Part shown: positions 53,101 through 64,000 of the stretch, in pieces
How positions within the stretch are numbered: position 1 is the stretch's first letter
Layout: every line of letters begins with the position of its first letter
Assembly: GCA_013399855.1 (NCBI GenBank)
Contig: VXAY01007483.1
Span: 573,074-637,073, forward strand
Direction: 5' to 3'
DNA from: Oxyruncus cristatus
Taxonomy: Eukaryota; Chordata; Aves; Passeriformes; Cotingidae
DNA: 64,000 nucleotides
Made by a program: the position numbers and the translations under genes
The notes under the pieces: generated by a model
The model's database searches: none
Told to the model about the DNA's origin: nothing
Seen by the model: only the letters and a program-made list of their open reading frames with translations

Positions 53101-56100
53101 CTTTATTGGAACCAAGGCCCTTGTAAGTCTCTTGAAACATAATTTTGTCCAGAGGGTACTAGATTCATCATCCCACTGGATTTTAATGAACATACGTTTT
53201 AGAGAGAGCTGCTTTGGATTTTTTGTTTGCCTTTCTTTCCAAAGGGAACAATACACATTCATGTATTTTCATTTTTTGTTAAAAAACAAAAAAGCTATGA
53301 TCACAGCTCCAAATCCCAAACCAACCAACCCCCCCCCCCAAACTATCTGACTTGGAATCATAGACAGTATTTGCATTGGGAAAAAAAGGCCTGATAGCTT
53401 TCCTTTTAATCTATCTTTACAAAGCTCTCTGAAGATCAAAGAGGTCTCTCTCAGGCAGCTGCATTTTCATGCCAATGGCCAGCAGAAAGAATGGCCTTCA
53501 AGGGAAGTGCTCAGTGAATCCCTAAGTAATCAGGCAGCAGAACAGAGGATAAAAACCTTCCAAAAGGTCAATGGAGATGGAAAAAAGATCTTGACTATTA
53601 ACTTTGAGGCTTTCTTGGTTTGGGGTTTTTTTGCTTGTTTGTTTAACTCCACTGCCCTGGAGTTAACCAGTAACTGTGCAATTTGGCTGTATTTGGCACT
53701 AATTTCTCCAAAATAAGGAACTGTGTTAATGAAAGCAACAACTGCTGGGAAAGAACAAGAAACATGTGAAATTCAAATTGCTGGTCTGTTTCTGCTCAAG
53801 ATAAAATGCCTGTTGTTTCTTATTTCTAGCATTACTGCTTAAGCAAATATTTAAAGAACAAATGCAAAAATCCCTCAGGATATTAAGAAATCAACTGAGC
53901 AGATGATTAACCTCACTATGCATTTAACATAAACAATTAACAAAAAAAATATACAGTGCTCCATAAGAACCAATTAAAACTGTCTTTTTGTAGTATAATG
54001 GGAACCTAACGAACTAATTCTAATCACATACGGACTATTACAACCTGAATGGATCTTATCCCTCATCCCTGGATTATCCCCACATACTTTGCACCGCCAC
54101 TTGTCCTTAGGAGGCTCACAGGTGCTGTTTACCTACATTCCCACCCCGGATTTCAACGTGAGCTTTCAGGCAACACTCGTGTCATCTTTTTCTATGGATC
54201 TCCAACTTCCCAAGCCAATGGCAATTGTGCTGCACCGAGGGCCTGGTCACACACAGTAATTCTGAATCAATTCTGCCTGTGCCATCAAGTTGAACCGAAC
54301 GTGGCCAACTGCCAAAATCTTTTGCTGCAAAAAACATCATTTCCAGACGGAACAAGGGAACTGGTGCAGCACAGCCAGGCATGTGGAATGTCACAATGAG
54401 CCCCTGCCCTTCAGATGGGGCCAACAAAACAAATGACATTGAGATGTCTGTAAGCAGCTCATTAGCTCTCCCTGCACTGAGTACGTTATCACATGTTTAT
54501 TCCATAACGAAAACCATTTGTATTCTTTTTTTTACATAATTTTTTCCCCCCAAAGTGAGTTCACACAACATACCTGCCTATGCTTTATTCTAGAGCTCTG
54601 CTGTGATGAAAGGCGACCTTAAACCCCCAAGATGAGCACAGTAATCTCTGCAGTCTTACCAAAGCACTTCCAGCCTCCTCCCCCACCACCCTTTTGGTTT
54701 GGGGGTACCTTGAAGGGCCCCGCAGCAAGTTTTTCATCGAAACACCAGAATTACTTTTAAAACACAAATAATACCTGAATTATGAGCAGGAATACTTTTC
54801 CCAGCACCATTTAAACTGATACATGGGAGGAAACAGTTCTAGAGGATCCCTGACAGACCTCCTTGAAACTCTGTGCTGTGGGTTCCAAATGAAGACAAAG
54901 CAAAGTGGTTACTAAGAATAACTGGGAATTTTAGACTATTTTATATATAGGCCAAAGTGTACTTGATGAGGTTGCAGTTCTTTACATCAATCCTGAAGTT
55001 TAAAAAAAAAATATTCTAATAGCCTTAAATAAAACTTGCTCAGCTTACCTCAAGAACTGTAAAAGAGTAGTCCCTCCCTTCACTCCACCGCTCATGAAAG
55101 CTTCGAGCTTCAAGATAATGCTCTTGATGAATCTCAGCCATGTACAGACTCACAAGACTCGACTCTCACCGTAAAATTCAACCAGATTTATGTCTGGGAG
55201 CTTAACCAGAGGGTCAGGTCTCCCTTCTGGCTACACTATTAACTGGGAGTCGTGCAGGGACCACAGTCCTGAAGGAAGGTGACCCAGGCTGGCTCACCTC
55301 CTCACTGCACCAACTTCACATTGCTACAGCAGAGGGTTATGGGCTCTGAATCTCCCAGGGTTTACTTGTAGATGCTTTAAATATAATTTTCTGTGCATTT
55401 ATCTGGTCAAAGGGTGTGCAACTATTCCAGAGTATTGGTTTTAGGATCTGCAACACAGTTCTTTTTTTGTTTGCCTGCAGTTTGATACAAGAACACGATG
55501 TGGGGGGTTTTTTGAATGTTGCACTGCATTTTACTCTGTTGTGTCAGTGATTCAGGACAAACCAAGGCTGGCATGAAGTGGGGAGGAAATAAGAAGGGAA
55601 AGATTTAAATAAAACCCCTACTTGTAAGTATTACTAGGGAAATCCAAAAAAAGCATATGATGATTCAGAATTAATGGCACGACTACTATTTATAACATCT
55701 CCTACAACACAGACACACTCCTACATTTCAGAATAAACCCAAAGCAAACATCATGCTTCACAGTTAATTTTAATGGCAAGATTAACCTCATTACTGGAAT
55801 AGCACTCAGTCTCAAGCATGAGCCACAGAGCACAAACTCTAAGGCTGCCAGGAAGACTGAAAAATCTAGGTATGATTCAGCCAGCTTCTTAAGGAAACTT
55901 CTCCATGTTTCTATCATTCAGTGCTTCTCTACTAAAATATTCCTTATACTCAAGACAAGAAAAAGAGCTAATATTCATTGTCTTCAGAGGTATTTTACAG
56001 AATTCACCCTGGCTATGCCCTACACACAGGGGAACCAGCAGGGCCTCCCTGTTTGGAAGCTTCTTATCCAGACTAACTGATGTTTTGAGCAAAAAGGACC

Positions 56101-59100
56101 CTTTCACCATCTGCAGGGTTGACTTTGTTGTTCACTTCTTAATATTAGATGTTAACACCATCTCTGCAAGACAGTTTGCATCCTTGTTCATATGCCAGAG
56201 AAATTAAAACAGATGCTTAATGACTGCTCTCAAGTTCAGCAAGGACATCACTGATATTTATCTTACCTTCCAAAGCCTGTTCCTGAGCTGTAGCTGCTTC
56301 AGGATGTGCAGCACTTGCTATTTGACAGCCTGGTGAGCTCCAGAGGTGCGACAGGCAAGCAAGTAGCCGTGGGGTACCCTGGAGCTTGGTGAAAACTAGC
56401 ATGGCACCAAGCAGAATCTTAAGAGATTCCCCCCTTCCTCTGGTTCCGGAGCCTGCTAGTTTAAAATAATAAAGCATATCCATGTCCCTGTGCCTCTCTG
56501 CTTTCTCCAGATGCTGGATTCTCCCTGTGTTTGCTGCAGACAATCTCCATTTCACATCACAGTTGCTTTCTACCAACTGCACGCCTCCACCCTGTGCCAT
56601 CTGTGCTCCACAATCCAGTCCTTAATCCACACAACTTCTTCATAGCCCAGTATCAACCAGTCTCACTCAGCTCCTTCTCTCACAGAACTGAAGGCATCAT
56701 TATATCACATTTCAACTAAGAATTCAGCTTGCAAGAGAGAGAGACAGCAAGGGTGAGAGAGCAAGAGCACACCAGAGAACAAGCATGAAAGGGCACAGGA
56801 AATCTGAAGGGGAAAAAAAAATTAGCTAAATGGGGGAAAAAAATGGATGCAGTTATTAAATGGCTTATACAGGACAGCTGACCTTCCAGAGGTTCACAGA
56901 ATTCCTCAAACAAGCAAACAACAATTAAGACAGCAAGAAAAAGCACAGGAGAGGTTCCTCCTCTCTTCCAGCTTGATGTGTTCCCCCTGCATTCTAATGT
57001 GGAACTAAGTCCTGAAGGGAAGGATGTCACAGACTTCAGCCAGGACAGCAATGATGTTTCCTGGGCTGGGGGAAAGGGGAGGAGACACCAAGAGCTTTCA
57101 CGACGTTATTTCAACGTACAAACTCATTATCTGCTGATAACACTTCCCAGTGCTCGTCCTCCTTCACACGCTGCAAGGACTTGAGTTACCATCTCCCAGG
57201 GCCTGAGCTGGACTTAACTTCTGGTACTTGTGGCAGGTCCTGGGGCCACTGTCAACTGAATGGAAATGAGCTGTTGCCCTGACCACCAGCACAACAAAGG
57301 AAGAGATCTAAAAAAAAAAAAATCCTTTGAAGAGGCACAGAAAAATACACTGGAGAGAGCGGGTGACAGGCAGCCAGCGAGTGAACTCCAAGCTGATGAC
57401 TCACATGTTTTTCCCATAGATTAACCTGGTTTATTTATGGTGAAAAAACAACAAAAAACGTCTTTTGCTAAATTACTCTGATTATTGTGATCCTATTCCT
57501 GCTGAGTCAGTTGTCAGCTCACAGCACTCCTCAGATGAGCACAAATAAATAAATCAGGAATACATAATGTAAATCAAAGAAAGGAAGCACAAAATAGCAC
57601 AGTAGTGGAATTTACCATTCTCCCCTAGGAAAATTCTGCCGTGATTTTATGCAGGCAACAAAAGAAGGGAACTCAGGAGTTTTTCCATATTGTTCCGTTT
57701 TAAAATTTTTCCAGCTATGTCCAACATAACCTGAGTTTTTGAAACACACTGGTAAGTCTGTTGCACACACTATAACCAATTTGACAGTGGTCTGACTTTC
57801 CAATTACTTAAAGTTCTGCTCAAACAGTCAAAATATTTTTAAGAGTTCAGCTGCAATATCTCGTCACATCAACATGCATTACAAAAAAACAGGCGAGTAA
57901 AAATTAGTCAACCCCTGGATCATGGTCATGACAGCCCCGTGAAACTGCCAAATAATTCATCTGCACCAACTTGGATCCCTCCTGCTCATTTAAAGTTCAC
58001 ATTTGTTCACCTGTAAATCTATCAAAAGCAAAACCTGTGGTGAACATCCCACTGCCAAAGGAGTTTGACCACAGGTCAGGCTGCTCTCACACCGTGTCTG
58101 ACACTTTCTGTGAGCAGGGACTCCAGCTCTCAGCAGTGCCCATGTGCCTGGCTGCTGTTACCAGCACTATTATTTTATCTTGAACAGCTCATTCACTCTT
58201 TATACCAACAACTACTACATGTGCAAGACAAGAGGAGTGCAGGATGAAGCAATTCCTTCTCACTTCAGTGTCACCCACAGCCCAGAACACCACAAGTCAC
58301 AACTGCCTCCGATGTCACCACATTTCTTCCTCATCATTCATGAAGATGCTAAATAATGCCTGAGTCTCCTTGATAAGTTACATACTTCTAGAATAAATAC
58401 ACATTCATAAGAGGTGAGGATGTTTTTTGCCCTTTTTAGTATAACATTCTCATGAGTCACTGCTAAACCTTACACGAGATCAGTTACATATTGTTATGAG
58501 TCGTGACAGTAGGCTTATACCAACATGTAAAATATAAGGTTATCAAGCCTATTATTCCTATTTGATGTGGAAATAACAATAGCCACTCAAGTCTAACTAT
58601 GCATTCTTACATAAAGCCTAAGTAAGTCAGCATACAAGGCCAATAGTCTGAAAGTCAGTAAGAATCAAGGAGAAACAGTAACCCATGTAATGTATAAAAT
58701 ACTTACACCTAGAAAATCTGATATTTTCAATATTGTGTATTAACTGCAGGTTTTCTGGTGGATCAAAAGAGAAAGAAACTGCATTTTTATTTATTCAATA
58801 ACCATTCTGGTTAAGAAGTTAAAATTCTTAATGGTCACTAACTTGTCTGAGCTGCAGGATGAGACACGCATTCGCTTGAATTTTTTCCTTCAAACACTGT
58901 AACTAGAAAGATTCCTTTGTCAGGAATCAAAGGCTTCCCAAAGATCAATGAGCTCAGGACCAAGCTTTTGATTTGGAGATATTTACCTACTTATTGACAC
59001 AGGGAAACAATACAAAAGCACTGATCAACAGCAGAATACAAATACCCAAAGCCACATTGGGCATTTTACCACCACAGAAATAATGTAAAAGTCTTCACTG

Positions 59101-59467
59101 TAAAAAAGCCTTACACACACTTCGTTTCAACTCTAATAAAAATAATAATATCAAACACCCATAACACCTAGGGTCATTTTATTAACTGTCCTGTAAACTG
59201 CAATTATGGTATCTACACCTACTTCCTAGGATAACAAGGTAACTCAAACTAAACCCTACTTCCTAGGATAAGTGCAAGATCTTAAAACTTATCAAAAGAA
59301 GTCTAAGACACACATTTCTGTTCTGAACAAAATCCTGCCAGTTTTGAGACCTGTGCATCTCCAGTGGGGCAATTCCAGCAAACTAGAAAGTGGACCACAT
59401 CCCTCTGATGGTTAGTTATTTTGTCTGTAAAAAAATCCAAGAGTACTTCCTTCCCCCTCCCTGTTCC
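44156..59467 (-). other. SDK1: SDK1 intron 1, segment between CR1 and LTR
   Basis: About 15.3 kb of intron without supported exons. It includes the GC-rich inverted repeat at 44707-44805, poly-A/T tracts, a C11 run at 53329-53339, a GA-rich tract near 56731-56770 and more GC-rich patches at 48090-48300, 50700-51060 and 54050-54440. Frames open in these patches on both strands have no domain I recognise. Confidence 0.7.
44707..44805. repeat. 14-bp GC-rich inverted repeat
   Basis: GATGGCCGGGCTGT at 44707-44720 is the exact reverse complement of ACAGCCCGGCCATC at 44792-44805, with 71 bases between. The block is GC-rich against AT-rich surroundings. It could form a stem in either transcript, or mark a small regulatory element; neither is shown. 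Confidence 0.85.
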
Positions 59468-60000
59468 TGTAGGTTATGGAGTGACCCTCCCTGGCAGGGT
59501 GGCCCCAGGCAGCAGCTGAGCACCCACACAGCCACTTTCTCACTCCCCCCACAACAGGACGAAAGAGAGAACGAAGCAGAAGCAAGAAAACTCACAGGTG
59601 GGGATAAAGATGGTTTAATAAGAGAGGGGAAGAGAGGGAGGGAACAAACAAGTGATGCAAAGACAACCACTCGCCACCTCCCACAGATGCCCCCCAGTCT
59701 CTAAGCAACAGCCACCTTGGAAGACAAACCCCCACACACTGCTTTTTCCTCAGGACTGGGGGGGTGTCGTTGCTGAGCCTGATATTTTATGGGATGGAGT
59801 ATCCCTTTGGCCAGCTCGGATCAGCTGCCTGACTGCATCCCCAGGCTGCAGAGGAAGGGAAGACCTGGACACTGCTCAGCAACAGCCAAAACATTGGTGG
59901 GTTATGGACACCATTTCAGTGACAAATTCAAAACAAGGCACCATATGGGCGACTACGAAGAAAATTAACTCCAGCCCACCACCCAAAAGGATGGGGCACA
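59468..60000 (-). mobile_element. Degraded avian endogenous-retrovirus LTR (solo), minus orientation
   Basis: Several blocks match a common avian LTR in the same order, read on the plus strand as its complement: cagctgagcacccacacagc, aactcacaggtggggataaa, caagtgatgcaaagacaacc, gggatggagtatccctttgg, tcggatcagctgcctgactg, cactgctcagcaacagccaa and actacgaagaaaattaactc. The U3-like start (gtggtgggctggagttaatt on the minus strand) is near 60000, so transcription would run in the same direction as SDK1. The promoter area near 59790 is decayed. No internal retroviral genes are adjacent, hence a solo LTR. Family name and exact ends are not determined; no full element is present. Confidence 0.75.
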
Positions 60001-61320
60001 AGTTATTAATAGATAATACCAAAGATAAGAATAGATCTGTCTAAAATCCTCTTTCCATCTGCCTTGTCTATACAAATGTCAGGGTTTGCCGTGAATTCCA
60101 CTTGTCATTGCCAAGTTCTATGAGGACTTCTTAAATCTGAAAGGAAAAATTCTTGGTTTTAAGGGAAATCTCCTATTATTTTAGGAACAAACTCCAAGGC
60201 TGAAAATGCTTTAAAAACACCAGGAATTCTGTTATCTTGTTCTGCTCTTTCTAGCAATGCAGATTAGAAATAGTAACTTATTTCTGTATCCCAAAGAACA
60301 CCAATAGAATTCTCTCTCGTCCCCAAAGTAACCACAAATTTAAAATTCATGCAAAAGAATTGTGGACACTACAGTACTGAGTCAGGTACATCAGATTTAT
60401 GTTCAGCCATTAAAAAGCATTCACTGTATTTATTTCTGCAAGCATCCTGCCTGCCCAGACATTTCTAAGCTTTATGCTCCTATATGCAGGAAATATATGT
60501 AAATGGAGTATCCACTGCAAAATAATCATTTTCTGTTCTTCCCATCTTTTTTCTTGGTTGGGGGAAGAGAGAGGAACTGAAGATTCTATCATCAGTTGGA
60601 GACAGAAATATTATATACGCTGGGTTATCTTGAGGAATTAAAATGTCCCTGGGTTATCATATTCCAAAGCAAAACCTATTACACTTACTCTGCATATATT
60701 ATGAAAGTTTTAAATCCCATCTGACATAAATTCAATTAAGCACATCCTTAGAAGATGGCTGTACAGGTAACAGAACGACTCATAAGGATGTTTAAAACTT
60801 CATTAAGGGATGGGGTAAATTGTATTAAGATTTATTCAACTAACTCAGCAATAAAATAACTCCAATACAGTCTTGAACAGGAATCGTGTTCCCTGACTAC
60901 ACCAGTGCTGTCTGAAAAGGAAAGAAAATGCTGGGAAGCACACACACTTTTCACACTTCCTTTAGGATTTCCTTGCACATAATCCCTATTCTGGAGCCAC
61001 CTTGCGAGGACATCGAGGCCACCACCAAACAAGTGTGACTGACAGAGATCCATCCGACACCAGCTGTGCCTTCACACCCTCCTCACACCCCCAGGGCCTC
61101 CCTGTTGATAACAAACAGTACAGTTCTTTTGAAAAACCATCCAGAGCACTCGATTTACAGTTTAATACGCCAGGTGGGCCTGCAGTTGGGAACCTGGCTC
61201 TTGGGAAGGAGCCTGAATGCCTTGGAGGCAGGAATTCTTCCCCATACAAACAGGAACACAAAGGACATGTTTAGCACAGGCCATGAGAAAACTCACACAT
61301 ATGCAGGTTCCTTGACAGAT

Positions 61321-61392
61321 GGGTCACCCGGGTTATATATAACCTGGATTCAGAGGGGGTCACCCGGGTTATATATAACCTGTATTCAGAGG
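61321..61392. repeat. 36-bp tandem duplication with internal palindrome
   Basis: Two adjacent 36-bp copies (61321-61356 and 61357-61392) differ at one base (cctggattc versus cctgtattc). Each contains the perfect 14-bp palindrome GGTTATATATAACC beside gggtcacccg. The near identity argues for a recent duplication. Confidence 0.95.
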
Positions 61393-62118
61393 AATGTATT
61401 TATACTAATTCTTAAAAAACCCACAGAGTTTTAATACCTGTATTTATTAACCTGACAGACTACTTTCTAAAGATTTTTTTTCCTGTTTTAGCTATTTATT
61501 TTGCCATTCCTGGAAGCAAGTGAGCTTATTCTGAGAAATAACAATTTCCTTCCGAGTTCAAAGACAATATATGGATTATCTGTAACTTGTTATGCAAGAA
61601 ATGTAATTTTTGTTGAAGTGTAAGTCTACCTTAGAACTCTTCATCTTTCAAAACAATGATTTCACACTTGTTCACTCTCAACCAAATTCTGATTAAAACA
61701 AAACAATCAAAACAATGGCAACATACACTGATATAAACTTCAAAGGAAATATTACTTTCAGTTGCCTTGTAACAGAATATTCACAACTATTGTTTTTAAA
61801 TAAGATATCTCCAGCATTGATGTATCCTTTGCTTAGAATCTAAAATGAAGGCAAGTGTTTTAATTTAGTTCTTAAACAATCACGCCAATAATGATAACAG
61901 CTGCACCCTTTATCAAGGCAGAAAAGACATCCTGCTGTGCCTATTCATCAAGAACATGAGGCTATTACAACATAGATGGTTTAAACCTGTTTAGTCTTGA
62001 TTATGCTGATGGGAAGTAAAAACTGCCTCATCCTTGCATCCAGCTGGAGCCCTTTTTGCTGTCTTTCTTTCCTTTTAGGAAAAAAGTAATAAATGAAAGT
62101 AAGATAGCTGGTTACAGG

Positions 62119-62320
62119 ATGGCCAGAAAGTCAAGGGATTGATTGTCTGCAGGCAGCACCTGGGAGACACCTCTGGAGCACTACATCCAGCTTCCCATTC
62201 CCTCATGCAGGAAGGACGTGGACAAAGACTAAATAACCAACTGGAAGGGCATCAAGGCAGTGGGAAACTGGAGACAGCACTGTATGGAAGAGGCTGATTT
62301 GCTGTTCAGACAGGATGAGG
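62119..62320 (+). mobile_element. Old CR1 LINE fragment, ORF2 3' region, plus orientation
   Basis: A diverged copy of the CR1 segment lying just upstream of the usual 3' end. Landmarks are agcacctgggagacacctct, ggagcactacatccagcttc, caggaaggacgtggacaaag and gggcatcaaggcagtgggaa, which follow the order of the CR1 text for a pooled Tyr-Cys-Val-Gln region and its downstream part. Divergence is high, the frame is broken, and no 3' tail is attached. Boundaries are approximate. Confidence 0.6.
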
Positions 62321-63060
62321 CTGATTTCCTCAACCACCCAGTAGCTCCTGCCTTACTCAAGGTTTGACTGCGCTGGAAGGAGTTGCTGCAACACTCGTAA
62401 AATTCTTCAGAATTCGGATCTGCTGACACAGTGAAATTAAAGTGAGTATATATTGTTGACTTCAATATCATAAAGCGGCTGTGTCTTAACCTTTTGAACA
62501 GTCACTCCCAGAGCACCAGCAAAATTAATGCTCAGGAGGGTGTGTTACCTAATCTGTACAAAGCACACACTCAAACATTTTGTGCTTTCAGCAGCCACAG
62601 AGGTTAATAAACTTGATCTGCAGCGGGATCATTAATAAATAGGGCTTTCTCTCCAAGTACGGGAGAAGGTTCTCCAGTTCCTGTCCAGAAAACTCATTAG
62701 ATATTTATCTTTTTGAAAAGGAAAACTAACAGCTCCGTTCCAGCGACAACAGATTTGCCACCCAAGGAAGTGAGAGAGGGGTAGTGCAAGACTAAATGTG
62801 CTCAAAACCCAAACACAGTTTTGTCCAGGCTTTTTAGCTCCATTTAGTGACACTGAGGGGCAGAAGCTGAACTCTTATTAATAGCCCAGAAAGAAGAAGG
62901 TCCCCTTGAAAAACTCCTGGATAGACTTAATTACTGAAAATGGAAAGTGTCCGGTTGTTTATCGATTATACTCTTGTATTTAAGAATATCCCTACACATA
63001 AAGCACCAGTCTGGGAAAGTGATATTGATTTCAGCTTGCTAATTACAGCCCGAATAGTCC

Positions 63061-63075
63061 CTTTGTAATACAAAG
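63061..63075. promoter_or_regulatory. Palindromic paired SOX-type motif
   Basis: CTTTGTAATACAAAG is a perfect 15-bp palindrome made of two ACAAAG half-sites in divergent orientation. ACAAAG fits the HMG-box (SOX/TCF) core. It sits between other AT-rich motifs (ctaattaca at 63040, atttacc at 63094). Binding is not demonstrated, and single short motifs occur by chance. Confidence 0.3.
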
Positions 63076-63188
63076 CTTTATTCAATAGAATATTTACCAT
63101 GAAGTTCTTGGGGCCATACAGTAGAATCCATTACCACCCGTGATCTCTTACAGCAGCAAAACATTAACAGGGCATTTGAACAAATTTG

Positions 63189-63264
63189 GTGAGGGTTTTT
63201 TTTTTTTTTTTGCTTATTTGGGCTTTTTTTTGTTGTTGTTTTATTGTTTGGTTGTTTTTTGGGA
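63189..63264. repeat. T-rich / TTG low-complexity tract
   Basis: Long T runs separated by ggg and (ttg)n units; about 75 bases of simple sequence. Confidence 0.85.
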
Positions 63265-64000
63265 AGGAGCTGAGGTGGTGTTCACTCCTGGGGAGGGTTC
63301 TTTCCGTTTGCTTTAATAACTGACAGCATTAATGCTACAGAAGACAAAATCTCTTAAAATACTAGTAATTTTCTTCACCATGACAGTGCATAATTACATG
63401 TTCCCAGCTTTCTACTTTCATTCAGTAAATAATCAGCTCAAATGAGAGCGACATTTCCAAATTCTTCTGAGATTAAAGAGTACAATTAACATATTAAATA
63501 TTTAGTGGGTTTTAATTTCCCAGTAGCCCCACTACATTGCCTTTAAGTACCACAGCACCGAGTAAAGCGGTCTACGCCTATAAAAACAGAGAAATGCAAA
63601 GACAAACCCAGGTAAACAAACATGCAATGTAATCGATATTTATGCCTATTACAAAGTACTTTTTTCTGAAAGAACAGTCGGTAATTTAATTAGAATGCAC
63701 TAAAAAAGAATGATTGATAGTTCAACTAAACACTACCTTTTCCTTATCACCATTTGCTTTATGATTACCTGTAATTAGATATGACTTTCAATCAATTTAA
63801 ATAAATCTGCAGCCACTTAATGAAAAATAGTCTGAGAACATTTTCTCAGTCTCCAGTTCTGAGCAAGGAGGGTCAGCAGGCCATTAAAACATTAAATGTG
63901 AATGGCTAGAAGAGCGTATTCAGGATAAGAAAGAATATTTTATATTTATCTAGCACACCAACAATGAAGTGAAAATATACTCAGTATATTAATTCTTATT

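Larger units (their letters stand above)
60001..64000 (-). other. SDK1: SDK1 intron 1, rightmost segment
   Basis: Intron sequence continuing past the window edge. It holds a 36-bp tandem duplication (61321-61392), an old CR1 fragment (62119-62320), a 15-bp SOX-type palindrome (63061-63075), a T/G low-complexity tract (63189-63264) and an AT-rich stretch dense in homeodomain-like cores (63600-63860). No CpG island or signal-peptide exon was seen, so exon 1 is not here. Confidence 0.7.

Noticed and set aside
54049..54440. 116-codon plus-strand frame and 85-codon minus-strand frame
   Set aside because: No recognisable domain, and the two frames overlap antiparallel.
1..64000. CRISPR arrays, operons, phage or toxin-antitoxin systems
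   Set aside because: The sequence is vertebrate intronic DNA with spliced exons and CR1; no regularly spaced repeats or bacterial gene structure.

Overview
The window is vertebrate, and almost certainly bird, nuclear DNA lying inside one very large gene. It is AT-rich and intronic in character, with long introns, poly-A/T runs and microsatellites. It holds four or five fragments of CR1, the dominant LINE of birds, and a degraded avian-type retroviral LTR. There is no sign of bacterial genes, operons, CRISPR or phage. CR1 plus the LTR type point to a neoavian bird; the species cannot be read from the sequence.

The only protein-coding content I can support is three consecutive internal exons on the minus strand, at 11812-11971, 6360-6466 and 2186-2333. 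Their spliced frame encodes the N-terminal extracellular part of the Sidekick cell-adhesion protein SDK1. Exon 2 (mature start DDVAPYF) and exon 3 (ending in DAGFYQC and [11 protein letters not shown]) together make Ig domain 1. Exon 4 (MGNFMDTDQRK, PRPQVTWFRDG) starts Ig domain 2. All six splice sites are canonical and the split codons join correctly (G|AT, AA|G, T|AC). Exon numbers assume the usual SDK1 structure, with exon 1 encoding only the leader and signal peptide. No exon 1 is seen, so it should lie beyond position 64000.

Layout by region: 1-2185 is the start of intron 4 and holds a 74-bp near-palindrome; 2334-6359 is intron 3; 6467-11811 is intron 2; 11972-64000 is more than 52 kb of intron 1. 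Intron 1 contains CR1 fragments at 12768, 19823, 25218, 43962 and 62119, a MIR-like SINE remnant near 37930, the LTR at 59468-60000 (same orientation as SDK1), a 36-bp tandem duplication at 61321-61392, a 47-base assembly gap at 23322-23368, a CpG-rich patch near 29066-29440, and several hairpin or palindrome motifs that could belong to regulatory elements.

The other open reading frames are short (about 200 codons or fewer), have no recognisable domain, and overlap intron sequence, CR1 antisense sequence or low-complexity DNA. I do not call them genes. I found no previously undescribed protein system. The more interesting signals are small structural ones: the palindrome, the in-frame-skippable Ig1 exon pair, the Ig2 half without a cysteine, and candidate intronic control elements.
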